64,000 bases of DNA from Bradyrhizobium sp. WBOS07 (GTDB lineage: Bacteria; Pseudomonadota; Alphaproteobacteria; Rhizobiales; Xanthobacteraceae), in assembly GCF_024585165.1 (NCBI RefSeq), contig NZ_CP029008.1, forward strand, positions 682,001 through 746,000, read 5' to 3'. Below are positions 1 through 7,063 of the stretch, piece by piece; position 1 is the first letter of the stretch; each line of letters opens with the position of its first letter. The notes under the pieces were generated by a model. That model was not told the DNA's origin. It saw only the letters and a list, made by a program, of their open reading frames with translations, and did not search any database. The position numbers and the translations under genes were made by a program.

Positions 1-433
1 ACTGCGTCTTTTCGCGGCTCGCCCCAGCACTGATGAAAGCTGCTCACCCCACGTTGGAGCTGCATTTCCTCAATTCAGCACCTTCAATGGGCGGGTCGCA
101 GGGGCATCGTCGACAATGAGTAGGTGTTCACATGTATTCTTCGGCCGTTTTGCGTCAAACTCATCAAGCCCTGATCATTCAATTCACTGAATTGCAGAAC
201 CTACGTAGTCGCGTCTCGATGGCCGAGCAGCGGTTGCTCGCGCCCAGGCGGCGATCCCAGAGGCGGGCGCTTGGAAGGCGATTGCGCATTCGAAGGCACG
301 GGCCCGGCCGGTAACTCCCACCGCCACCTTGAAATCGGCACGGGCGCGCGCAAGTGGATCGCGCTTGCCGGACCCCCGCTGGACCTGATAATCCCCCTCT
401 GTTTCGGTTCGGGGGTATTGGGGGACGGCTTCC
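1..433. other. leading stretch without a convincing gene
   Basis: Open frames exist here on both strands but none has a recognisable domain, a good ribosome-binding site and coding character together. A short plus-strand frame from 132 begins with a plausible amphipathic stretch (MYSSAVLRQTHQALI) and then becomes arginine-rich low-complexity, which suggests a decayed gene end or chance. I see no repeat or RNA gene. The left edge of the window may cut the upstream context. Confidence 0.4.
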
Positions 434-778
434 ATGGAGAACGACGACTGGGCGTCCATGACCACAGCCGAGTTGTGGCGACTTTACGATGAGGTCACGA
501 CTGTTCTTGGCCGCAGGATGACCGCGGAGAAAGCCAAACTCGAAGAACGGCTTCGCAGGATTGAGGGGACGGCCGCTGCGGCCCAGAACGAGGAACGTTC
601 TCGCCGCCCCTACCCCCCAGTGCTGCCGAAATACCAGAACCCGAAGAATCCCTCGGAAACATGGTCGGGTCGCGGTAAGCAGCCCCGATGGCTGAAGGCT
701 CAGCTTCGAGCCGGTAAGAAGCTGCATGATCTCCTGATCGATCGCTCGTCCGCACAAAGGCGCCGCCGGACCGGTTGA
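434..778 (+). CDS. H-NS family nucleoid-associated protein
   Basis: This 114-residue basic protein has the architecture of the H-NS/MvaT-like silencers common in alpha- and betaproteobacteria. An N-terminal helical oligomerisation region (roughly residues 8-50, rich in Glu, Lys and Arg) is followed by a C-terminal DNA-binding segment with YQNPKNPSETWSGRGKQP and RWLKAQL, the typical W-S/T-GRG-x-x-P-x-W core of the H-NS C-terminal domain. Such proteins bind AT-rich DNA and repress horizontally acquired genes. That fits its place at the edge of an island with AT-rich gaps (about 1110-1265 and 4985-5055). The start ATG follows a GGGGGAC stretch. The family call is firm; regulation of the neighbours is inference. 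Confidence 0.85.
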   Translation: MENDDWASMTTAELWRLYDEVTTVLGRRMTAEKAKLEERLRRIEGTAAAAQNEERSRRPYPPVLPKYQNPKNPSETWSGRGKQPRWLKAQLRAGKKLHDLLIDRSSAQRRRRTG

Positions 779-833
779 GCCCGGCCCCGCTGCGGCAGCC
801 TACGCAGCCGCGGCTGCCTATTGCACCGCAGAA

Positions 834-1055
834 TTACCGGTTGTGATCTTCTTTCCCGTTGGGGCTGCCGTCACCGCCGCCATTGCCGAAGCCATTGTTG
901 CCCCGCACAATGCGACCGCCTGAACTGGCTATCGCAGCCGAGGTCAGCGAGGTGGAAAGCAACAGCGTCACGGCGGGAGGGGTCACGGCGGCAAACTTGC
1001 CGCAGCTCTTCAGGAATTCACGACGATCGTCGCCTTCTGCATCGAGATGAGTCAT
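834..1055 (-). CDS. small Tat-leader protein with Gly/Asn-rich tail, function unknown
   Basis: The predicted product has 73 residues. It starts MTHLDAEGD and then shows a twin-arginine-like motif (DRREFLKSCG), a hydrophobic stretch to about residue 43 ending AIASSGG, and a short tail rich in Gly, Asn and Asp (RGNNGFGNGGGDGSPNG). A GGA-containing ribosome-binding site lies about 7 bases before the ATG. The leader resembles a Tat signal, although the Asp before RR is not the consensus Ser/Thr. The tail has no domain I can name. The gene is divergent from the oxygenase operon at 1329, across an AT-rich promoter region. It could be a secreted peptide, a membrane-anchored small protein or a peptide substrate; nothing in the sequence decides this. 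Confidence 0.6.
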   Translation of the reverse strand: MTHLDAEGDDRREFLKSCGKFAAVTPPAVTLLLSTSLTSAAIASSGGRIVRGNNGFGNGGGDGSPNGKEDHNR

Positions 1056-1109
1056 GAGCTCGTCCTACTCCAATCCCAGCCCCATTCAAGATAGACCGCG
1101 GCTCACCAG

Positions 1110-1265
1110 CGGGCAAATTAAATATGATAGCTTTGATGATTTAATTTCGGCGGATCATATTTGCGCCGGGATCCAACGCAACTTCGATGACACCCTATTG
1201 CGCCCGAACTCAGATTCCGATGTATTTACTTTTGACATTTAATTTTTGAGGATTTAATATTGTAT
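1110..1265. promoter_or_regulatory. AT-rich divergent intergenic region
   Basis: This gap between the minus-strand Tat-leader gene and the plus-strand oxygenase operon is conspicuously AT-rich (runs such as ATTAAATATGATAG and GAGGATTTAATATTG) in a GC-rich genome. It is the obvious place for promoters of the oxygenase operon and a likely H-NS-type binding platform. No specific -35/-10 pair is called. Confidence 0.45.
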
Positions 1266-1328
1266 TTAATCTGAGAGGAGTCGACAGCCCGGGGATGGCG
1301 TCCCCAGGCACAGTCGGAGTCTGCGGAA

Positions 1329-2207
1329 TTGCATGCTGATTTCCAGCTTCACTCGCTGAGCGGCCTCTTTGCCCGCGTCGACTCTCTGCGCGACGAATAT
1401 GTAGCCGCCAAACCTTGGCCCCACATCGTCGTCAACGACGCCTTTCCCGAGCGGCTGTTGGACATGGCCGCGGCCGAATGCACCGCCCTCCAAGAGGCGC
1501 GTCTGATTACCACGAACACTGATTGCCTGGTGAAGCAGGAGATATCGGATGGATTGGGGACGGCCACCCAGCATCTGCTGAACCTGGTGGACAGTGCCCG
1601 CTTCCGAGAATTCATTTCGGCGGTCACGGGCGTTCGCGATCTTCTTTGCGATCCGACACACAAATTTGCGGGAATACATCGAACGCCTCCAGGGGGCTTC
1701 ACGAAGATTCACCGCGATTTCGAAGTTCACCCGACGACCGGGCTATTCCACCGAGTCAATTTGCTCGTCTATCTCAATCGGGATTGGCCCGAAGCTTACG
1801 GCGGCAGCCTCGAATTGTGGCCTGCGGATATGTCCGCGCTTGGATGCCGCATCTTCCCGCGGTTCAACACCATGATCCTCTGGGAGACGCACGGCGCCAC
1901 CCTCCACGGCCTTCCGGATCCGGTCACCTGCCCGCCTGATCGAATGCGCCTTTCAGTCGCATCCTATTACTACACGACGACGCGCCGCGTCGCCGCGTCG
2001 GGCGAACGCCGCGTCCGGTATTGGGCCGCGCGACCAGGCGAGGATCAAGCGATCGAGCGAATGTGTTGGCAGGATCACCTTCGTACGCTCATACCCGACC
2101 CACTCTACAACGTGCTCCGGTCAGCGCGCGATCGGATATCCGGAGTGCGCCGGTCGAAAGAACCAAAGCTGGCCTCTTTCAGCGGCAACAGCAGGATCGA
2201 TCAATGA
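1329..2207 (+). CDS. 2-oxoglutarate/Fe(II)-dependent oxygenase
   Basis: The 292-residue protein has the double-stranded beta-helix iron motif of 2OG-Fe(II) oxygenases. His128 and Asp130 lie in IHRDFEVHP, and the distal His is His193 in ATLHGLPDP (His188 is an alternative), with a later Arg in DRMRLSVASYYY that would bind 2-oxoglutarate. Relatives hydroxylate prolyl residues, sugars or small molecules, so the substrate is open. The start is the TTG at 1329, chosen because GGAG sits about 9 bases upstream and no ATG fits the frame; the frame is open back to 1275. The stop overlaps the next start by four bases (ATGA), indicating translational coupling with the Rossmann-like gene and the formyltransferase. 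Confidence 0.8.
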   Translation: MHADFQLHSLSGLFARVDSLRDEYVAAKPWPHIVVNDAFPERLLDMAAAECTALQEARLITTNTDCLVKQEISDGLGTATQHLLNLVDSARFREFISAVTGVRDLLCDPTHKFAGIHRTPPGGFTKIHRDFEVHPTTGLFHRVNLLVYLNRDWPEAYGGSLELWPADMSALGCRIFPRFNTMILWETHGATLHGLPDPVTCPPDRMRLSVASYYYTTTRRVAASGERRVRYWAARPGEDQAIERMCWQDHLRTLIPDPLYNVLRSARDRISGVRRSKEPKLASFSGNSRIDQ

Positions 2208-3268
2208 CCGGGAACCGAACGACGACCGTGCAATTGCGAGATGGCGATGCGGAAACGAGGGTTCTTCGCAGGCCGGGCTTCTCGCCCGTTCGACTGCGAA
2301 CGCTGATGAAGCTCGCCCTCGCGGACACCGGGCTGGATATGTCGGGAATGACTGTGCTGACCGAAGCCGCGACCGGCGCGTATGCCGTGACCCCGGTGCT
2401 TGCTGCAATGGCAGGAGCCAAGCACGTCTACGCGTTCACGAAATCTGGCCGCCATGGGACCGCGTCCGACGCCAAGCGGGAGACTTTGGAGCTCGCAGCC
2501 CCGCTGGGCGTCGCTGATCGCATCGAGATTCTGGGCACGATAAGTCCTGAGGTCCTCTACAGCGTCGACATCTTAACCAACAGTGGCCACCTTCGTCCTC
2601 TTACAGCCGAGCTGATCGCCCAACTGCGGGATGACGCCGTGATTGCCTTGATGTTCGAGGCTTGGGAATTTCGTCATGAGGACCTCGATATCGAAGCGTG
2701 CGCACGGCGCAAGATCCCGGTGGTCGGCGTCAACGAGCGGCACCCCGCTGTCGACGTCTTCTCGTTCCTGGGCCCGCTCGCCGTGAAACAGTTGCACGAC
2801 TGTGGTCTGGCGGTCCTCGGCAACAGAATCGGCCTGCTCTGCGACAATGACTTCCTTGCCCCGGTGCAGAACGGGCTTCAACGCCTGGGCGCAAACGTCG
2901 AGGCGTTCAACAGCGTTGCGGCGGTCCATCCCGGCGCGTGGGACGCCTTCGTCGTCGCGTTGCGGCCCGCGGACTCGCCGCGCATCGGCCAGGGAGAGGC
3001 TGCGCATCTGGCTGCATGCGCCCCTGCCGGCGCGATTGTGGTGCAGTTCTGGGGCGACATCGATCGAGCGGCACTGCAAGCCAATGGTCTCGCGGTCTGG
3101 CCCATGCAATCTGTCGGACAGGGCCACATGGGCATTCTTCTGTCCGAGATCGGTCCCGAGCCGATCGTACGATTGCAAACGGGCGGCTTGCGCGCGGCCG
3201 AATGGGTTCGTCGCGGCGGCGCCTTGACGCGAGATGGATTCGCCCAGCTCGTACCATGGCAGGGGTGA
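2204..3268 (+). CDS. Rossmann-like protein of unknown function
   Basis: This 354-residue protein is not assigned to a named family. Its first third has a nucleotide-binding-like beta-alpha-beta (MTVLTEAATGAYAVTP, then AGAKHVYAF), resembling SAM- or NAD-binding Rossmann folds. The middle (DILTNSGHLRPL, AWEFRHEDLD, VVGVNERHPAVDV) recalls dehydrogenase-like or S-adenosylhomocysteinase-like domains, and the C-terminal half looks like a second alpha/beta domain. The ATG at 2204 overlaps the stop of the oxygenase gene; a longer in-frame start at 2021 would lie wholly inside that gene and is rejected. Two bases separate its stop region from the formyltransferase ATG at 3270. The tight coupling implies a joint pathway. 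Confidence 0.7.
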   Translation: MTGNRTTTVQLRDGDAETRVLRRPGFSPVRLRTLMKLALADTGLDMSGMTVLTEAATGAYAVTPVLAAMAGAKHVYAFTKSGRHGTASDAKRETLELAAPLGVADRIEILGTISPEVLYSVDILTNSGHLRPLTAELIAQLRDDAVIALMFEAWEFRHEDLDIEACARRKIPVVGVNERHPAVDVFSFLGPLAVKQLHDCGLAVLGNRIGLLCDNDFLAPVQNGLQRLGANVEAFNSVAAVHPGAWDAFVVALRPADSPRIGQGEAAHLAACAPAGAIVVQFWGDIDRAALQANGLAVWPMQSVGQGHMGILLSEIGPEPIVRLQTGGLRAAEWVRRGGALTRDGFAQLVPWQG

Positions 3269-3269
3269 C

Positions 3270-4271
3270 ATGACAGAGCAGCTCCTGCCCGACGTCGTAC
3301 TCCTCGCGGACGGACCGACCGGCTTCACGGCGCTTCGCTCATTGGCGGCGCGGTGCCGCGTAGTGCAGATCTTCCGGAAACCGGACCAGCCCGAGGCGGG
3401 CGCGCTAAGGTCATTTGCGAACAATCGCGACATCCCGATCGCGGAGCTGCAGGAACTGGCGCAACTTCGGAAAGTGATCGCGGACGCGCGCCCGGCGGCC
3501 GTTGTGATTTCTTCGTTCGATAGGATCATCCCGCCGCACATTCTCGCATTGTGCCGCTTCGTCAACGTCCACTATTCACTTTTGCCGCAATATCGCGGTC
3601 GCGCCAACGTCAACTGGGCGATCATCAATGGCGAGACGACTGCCGGCATCAGCATTCATCTCGTCATTCCGGAGCTCGACGGCGGCAATCTGCTGTTTCA
3701 GCAGGCTATCCCGATCGGCACGGATGACACGGTCACCGCGCTCTACGAGCGCCTCAACGCGATTCAGGAACGTGAACTCGGCGGGGTCGTGGTACGAGCG
3801 ATCACCGGTTACCAGGGCACGTCTCAAAATACCGACCAGGCCTCCTATGGCTGCGCCCGTGTTCCGGAAGATGGAGAGATAGACTGGCGGCAACCTACCG
3901 ATACCATCGACCGGCTGATCCGCGGCTTAACGCCGCCATTTCCTGGTGCCTTCACCCATCTTGGCGGCCATCGGCTCATCATTGCCAACGCTTCACCTCG
4001 GGTTGACGCGCCCTGCTATATCGGCCGCGTGCCAGGCCGGATCGTCGGGCGGTCGCCTACCGATGGCTGGGTGGATGTGTTGACTGGCGACGGCGTGCTG
4101 CGCCTGTTCAGCGTCCTTCCTCCCAATTCCGAGCGGCCGTGTGCTGCCGCTTCCGTCATCGGATCGACGCGAGCGACCCTCGGGCTGTCGCGTCTCGACC
4201 TTCTCCACCGGATCGTCGCGCTTGAAGATAGGCTCGCCTCGCTGGAGCAGCTCAAATGCGCTCCCGAGTAA
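3270..4271 (+). CDS. formyltransferase, Fmt/ArnA-like
   Basis: The 333-residue product has the N10-formyltetrahydrofolate-dependent formyltransferase core. Asn99 and His101 in FVNVHYSLLPQYRG and Asp137 in IPELDGGN match the catalytic Asn-His-Asp triad, and the His-Asp spacing of 36 equals that of E. coli methionyl-tRNA formyltransferase. A Formyl_trans_C-like region follows (VPEDGEIDWRQPTDTIDRLIRGLTP is shortened here as DGEIDW...IRGLTPP). Such stand-alone enzymes often N-formylate amino sugars or small metabolites rather than initiator tRNA. It is the last gene of the coupled oxygenase-Rossmann-formyltransferase operon. The C-terminus ends in a coiled-coil-like segment (IVALEDRLASLEQL). The acceptor substrate is unknown. 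Confidence 0.85.
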   Translation: MTEQLLPDVVLLADGPTGFTALRSLAARCRVVQIFRKPDQPEAGALRSFANNRDIPIAELQELAQLRKVIADARPAAVVISSFDRIIPPHILALCRFVNVHYSLLPQYRGRANVNWAIINGETTAGISIHLVIPELDGGNLLFQQAIPIGTDDTVTALYERLNAIQERELGGVVVRAITGYQGTSQNTDQASYGCARVPEDGEIDWRQPTDTIDRLIRGLTPPFPGAFTHLGGHRLIIANASPRVDAPCYIGRVPGRIVGRSPTDGWVDVLTGDGVLRLFSVLPPNSERPCAAASVIGSTRATLGLSRLDLLHRIVALEDRLASLEQLKCAPE

Positions 4272-4317
4272 GCACAACCGTTCAGGCCAGGGAAGGCTCA
4301 GAGCATTAGCTCCTGTC

Positions 4318-4932
4318 TCATACCCCTTCCCGTCCAACCGTGGCCCACAGCCCGTCACGGCCCGGGCTCTGCACGCGAACCCAACGATAGGACGTCCGCG
4401 ACCACGGCTTGATCTGTGACGTGAGATTGTCGAGGACCAGATCGCCGCTTCTGGTACGCACGAGAAGCACCAGATGATGTTCACCGGAACTGACGACGAC
4501 TTCGCCTAATAGGAGGACGCGCGAGGGCCAGCCGCGCCGAAGCAAGTCGTGGCGCTTGCTCACCGCGTAATCGTTGCAATCGCCACGCGCGGGGTGGATA
4601 GTCCATACCTCGCCCGAAAGACCAAGCTCGTTGCGGACCGGTTCTATCGCCAGATTGACGGTACGATTGATCTCCCGCAGGTCTGCCCATCGCTTCTCGG
4701 TCAACCGGATCGGGCCGCCTCGAAAGGAGCGTCGCGGGCGACATTCGGCCTGATAGCGCAGGCAAAACACCGTGTAAGTAAGGGGCGGCAGAGCCGGGCG
4801 CCCCAGCTCGATGTGCGCAGAATCCGCCTGGGGGACTCTCGGCGCAACCAGCAAAGCCGCTCGCGCCCACTGAACGCCTCCGATGACAATTGCTATAGCC
4901 GCTGCGATGACCGGGCCCGAGGTTCGATGCAT
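4318..4932 (-). CDS. LapG-like transglutaminase-fold cysteine protease (BTLCP)
   Basis: The 204-residue protein has an N-terminal membrane or signal segment (residues 7-24) followed by a bacterial transglutaminase-like cysteine proteinase domain. The catalytic set is visible as Cys119 in RGDCNDYA, His152 or His153 in GEHHLVLLV, and Asp168 in LVLDNL. In this family LapG clips the N-terminal retention domain of giant type I-secreted adhesins and releases them from the surface. Its neighbours on the same strand are the HlyD adaptor and ABC exporter at 5750-8994, so action on a locally exported adhesin is a reasonable inference. No LapD-like GGDEF/EAL partner is present in the window. Confidence 0.85.
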   Translation of the reverse strand: MHRTSGPVIAAAIAIVIGGVQWARAALLVAPRVPQADSAHIELGRPALPPLTYTVFCLRYQAECRPRRSFRGGPIRLTEKRWADLREINRTVNLAIEPVRNELGLSGEVWTIHPARGDCNDYAVSKRHDLLRRGWPSRVLLLGEVVVSSGEHHLVLLVRTRSGDLVLDNLTSQIKPWSRTSYRWVRVQSPGRDGLWATVGREGV

Positions 4933-5292
4933 CTGCCGATCCCCCTCCGTGCGTCAAACCGTGTCGGTTCAGCCGGCGCAAACGACCGACCCACATAATC
5001 GATATTTAATACATTATATTCCATTATATTTAAATAGCCATAAATATTAAATTCCCACTCATGCGCGACGCGCAACTGTGCCACCGCTTCAACTGACGCG
5101 AGGAGAAAGGGAACGACACCGCTTCGATCGGGGCCGTATATTCGGGTGAATGGTGTTGAAGCGGCGCGCCGCGCAGGACTCGCTCCGCACAGCGGCGCAA
5201 TAATTGTTTGCCACCAATGCGATTTAATCGTTGATTTGAATAATTACCGGAGTCAAACCATCAAACGGGCGATCTCGGGCGGGACCAGTCAC
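4933..5292. other. AT-rich intergenic region
   Basis: This gap holds a strongly AT-rich core at about 4985-5055 (for example CATTATATTCCATTATATT) upstream of the LapG-like gene, on whose strand it would act as promoter region. Nothing conserved was recognised apart from the base composition. The overlapping open frames look like noise. Confidence 0.4.
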
Positions 5293-5780
5293 ATGCCGGT
5301 CGAACTACTCGTCATTCTCGGAGCTGAAGCTTTGCTACTGGGCTTCGTAGCCACAATGAGGCTGCATGCCAGGCGAATGGACGTCCTGAGCGGACGATCA
5401 TTCGAGCGCCCCATCGTCTCGCGGGGAGAGAAACGACATCCAGCGCGGTCGCTCCGTCGAAAGCTCCGCGATTTACCGCGGTTGACCGGGAGGTGGACGA
5501 TCTCATTACGCTCGTTCCACCGGATTTTCTACAGCGCGCCGATAGCCACAATTCTGCTACGGCTCCTTCAAACCAGAGCGCCATCGCCGGTCCGGCTTCA
5601 GACGTGCGCGCGTCGGGCCGGCGCGCCCGTCCTCGGTGCTTGCGACCGCCCGGCCGTGCCTTCTTCGGCTGGTCGCAACACCGACGCGCAGGAAAAACAC
5701 GCCGGTCCCGGATCCATACAGTCGAGCGCTGCTGCCATCTTGCACCAACTCAGCGCTCCTTAAACGCCCTCCCGGCCTGA
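5293..5780 (+). pseudogene. possible frameshifted small membrane-protein gene
   Basis: An ATG at 5293 opens a hydrophobic segment (MPVELLVILGAEALLLGFVA) that looks genuinely membrane-embedded, but after about 50 codons the frame turns arginine-rich and unconvincing. In another plus frame, open from 5328, a normal-looking segment appears (REVDDLITLVPPDFLQRAD) and runs to 5780. A single frameshift near 5440-5470 would join the two into one plausible protein. The alternative is one unbroken 156-residue frame ending at 5763. I cannot decide between a decayed gene, a sequencing error and chance. It is convergent with the HlyD gene and overlaps its 3' end. Confidence 0.3.
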
Positions 5781-7063
5781 TCCTGCAGCGGCTTGAGCAG
5801 GTATGAAAGCGCGGTCCGGCCTGCCGTCTTGATGAAGACCTCGACTGGCATGCCGGGCAGCAACTTTGCGGCCCCGAGCTCCGCCAGCGCTTCCGGCTTC
5901 AGCAGGACGCGGCCTGTGTAGTAACTCGTGCCGGCACGCTGATCCTGCGTGATGTCTGCCGAGACCATGCTGACCTCGCCATCGATTTCGGGCGTGGTCT
6001 TCTGGTTGAAGGCTGCGAAGCGCATTGTCGCAGTCTGCCCCACATAGACCTGGTCGATATCCTTCGGTGCGATCTTGACCTCGACCGCGAGCGAGTCCGC
6101 ATCGGGGACGATCAGCATGATTTGCTCGCCAGGAGATATCACCCCTCCGACCGTATGGACGCTGAGCTCATGGACACGGCCGGATTGCGGCGCCCTGATA
6201 TCGACGCGATTCAACTGGTCGACCGCCGCTGTCTTGCGCTCGCCCAGCTCGGAGAGTTTCGAGCGCGTTTCGATCAGGTCCTTGCCGACCTCCGTTCGGA
6301 GGTCCTGGTCGATCTGAATGATCTGGAGTCCGATTTCGGAGATCTTGCCCTTCGACTGAGCGATCATTCCTGCGAGCTGGCTGCGCTCGCCTTCGATGCG
6401 GGCGGAGTCGCGCTCGAGGGAATTGAGCCGCGTGATCGGCACCAGATTTTTCTGCCAGAGGCTGCGCACACCCTCCAGCTCCTGGCGGATGAATTCGACT
6501 TCCTTCTGCTTGGCCTCGGTCTGACCCGTATAACCCTTGATTTCGTTTTCCAGCTGCGCGCCTTTCTCCTGCAGTTGCGCTTTTTGGCCGCTCCTCGCCT
6601 GACGGCGAAGGTCGAACAGCTTTCGCTCCGCGGTGATCGCACGGCTCGCCTCGGAGTTGCTATCCCTGGCCCGGTCGAGCAGCAATTTTGGAAACACGAC
6701 CTGCTCGGCACCATCGCGTTCGGCCTCGAGGCGCGCCTGTCGCGCCAGCAGCTCATCGATGCTATTGGTGACGATCGTCGCATTTGCGAGCGTCTGCGTC
6801 TGGTCGAGGCGGATCAAAACGTCGCCCGCTTTGACCCGATCGCCCTGGCGCACGCGCAACTCACCCACGATTCCGCCAGTGGCGTGCTGAACTTTCTTGA
6901 CGCTCGAATCCACCACGACGACGCCCTGAGCGATCACCGCGCCCGACAATTGGCTTGTCGTTGCCCAACCGCCGATCCCGAAAGTGACCAGACCCAACAT
7001 GATCATACCGACGATCATGTAACGCTGGATCGATTGCATCGCCGGCGCCACCTGGCCGCTCAT
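5750..7063 (-). CDS. HlyD-family type I secretion periplasmic adaptor
   Basis: This 437-residue membrane-fusion protein connects the inner-membrane ABC exporter to an outer-membrane TolC-type channel. It has one N-terminal membrane span (about residues 15-35), a lipoyl/barrel-sandwich half-motif (GGIVGELRVRQGDRVKAGD), a long alpha-helical hairpin (about residues 100-280, rich in Glu, Gln and Lys), the second lipoyl half (IRAPQSGRVHELSVHTVGG) and a C-terminal beta-barrel domain. The start at 7063 overlaps the exporter stop by four bases (ATGA), so the pair is translationally coupled; a longer frame to 7177 lies inside the exporter gene. No outer-membrane TolC gene is found nearby. Confidence 0.92.
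   Translation of the reverse strand: MSGQVAPAMQSIQRYMIVGMIMLGLVTFGIGGWATTSQLSGAVIAQGVVVVDSSVKKVQHATGGIVGELRVRQGDRVKAGDVLIRLDQTQTLANATIVTNSIDELLARQARLEAERDGAEQVVFPKLLLDRARDSNSEASRAITAERKLFDLRRQARSGQKAQLQEKGAQLENEIKGYTGQTEAKQKEVEFIRQELEGVRSLWQKNLVPITRLNSLERDSARIEGERSQLAGMIAQSKGKISEIGLQIIQIDQDLRTEVGKDLIETRSKLSELGERKTAAVDQLNRVDIRAPQSGRVHELSVHTVGGVISPGEQIMLIVPDADSLAVEVKIAPKDIDQVYVGQTATMRFAAFNQKTTPEIDGEVSMVSADITQDQRAGTSYYTGRVLLKPEALAELGAAKLLPGMPVEVFIKTAGRTALSYLLKPLQDQAGRAFKER

Noticed and set aside
179..757. Long minus-strand open frame over the H-NS gene
   Set aside because: No domain or ribosome-binding site; it is a shadow of the plus-strand gene and of upstream noise in GC-rich DNA.
1295..1339. 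Fourteen-codon leader-like frame (MASPGTVGVCGIAC) overlapping the oxygenase start
   Set aside because: Very short and without independent support; chance is more likely than a regulatory leader peptide.
2021..2203. N-terminal extension of the Rossmann-like protein
   Set aside because: It lies inside the oxygenase gene; the ATGA overlap at 2204 is the better start.
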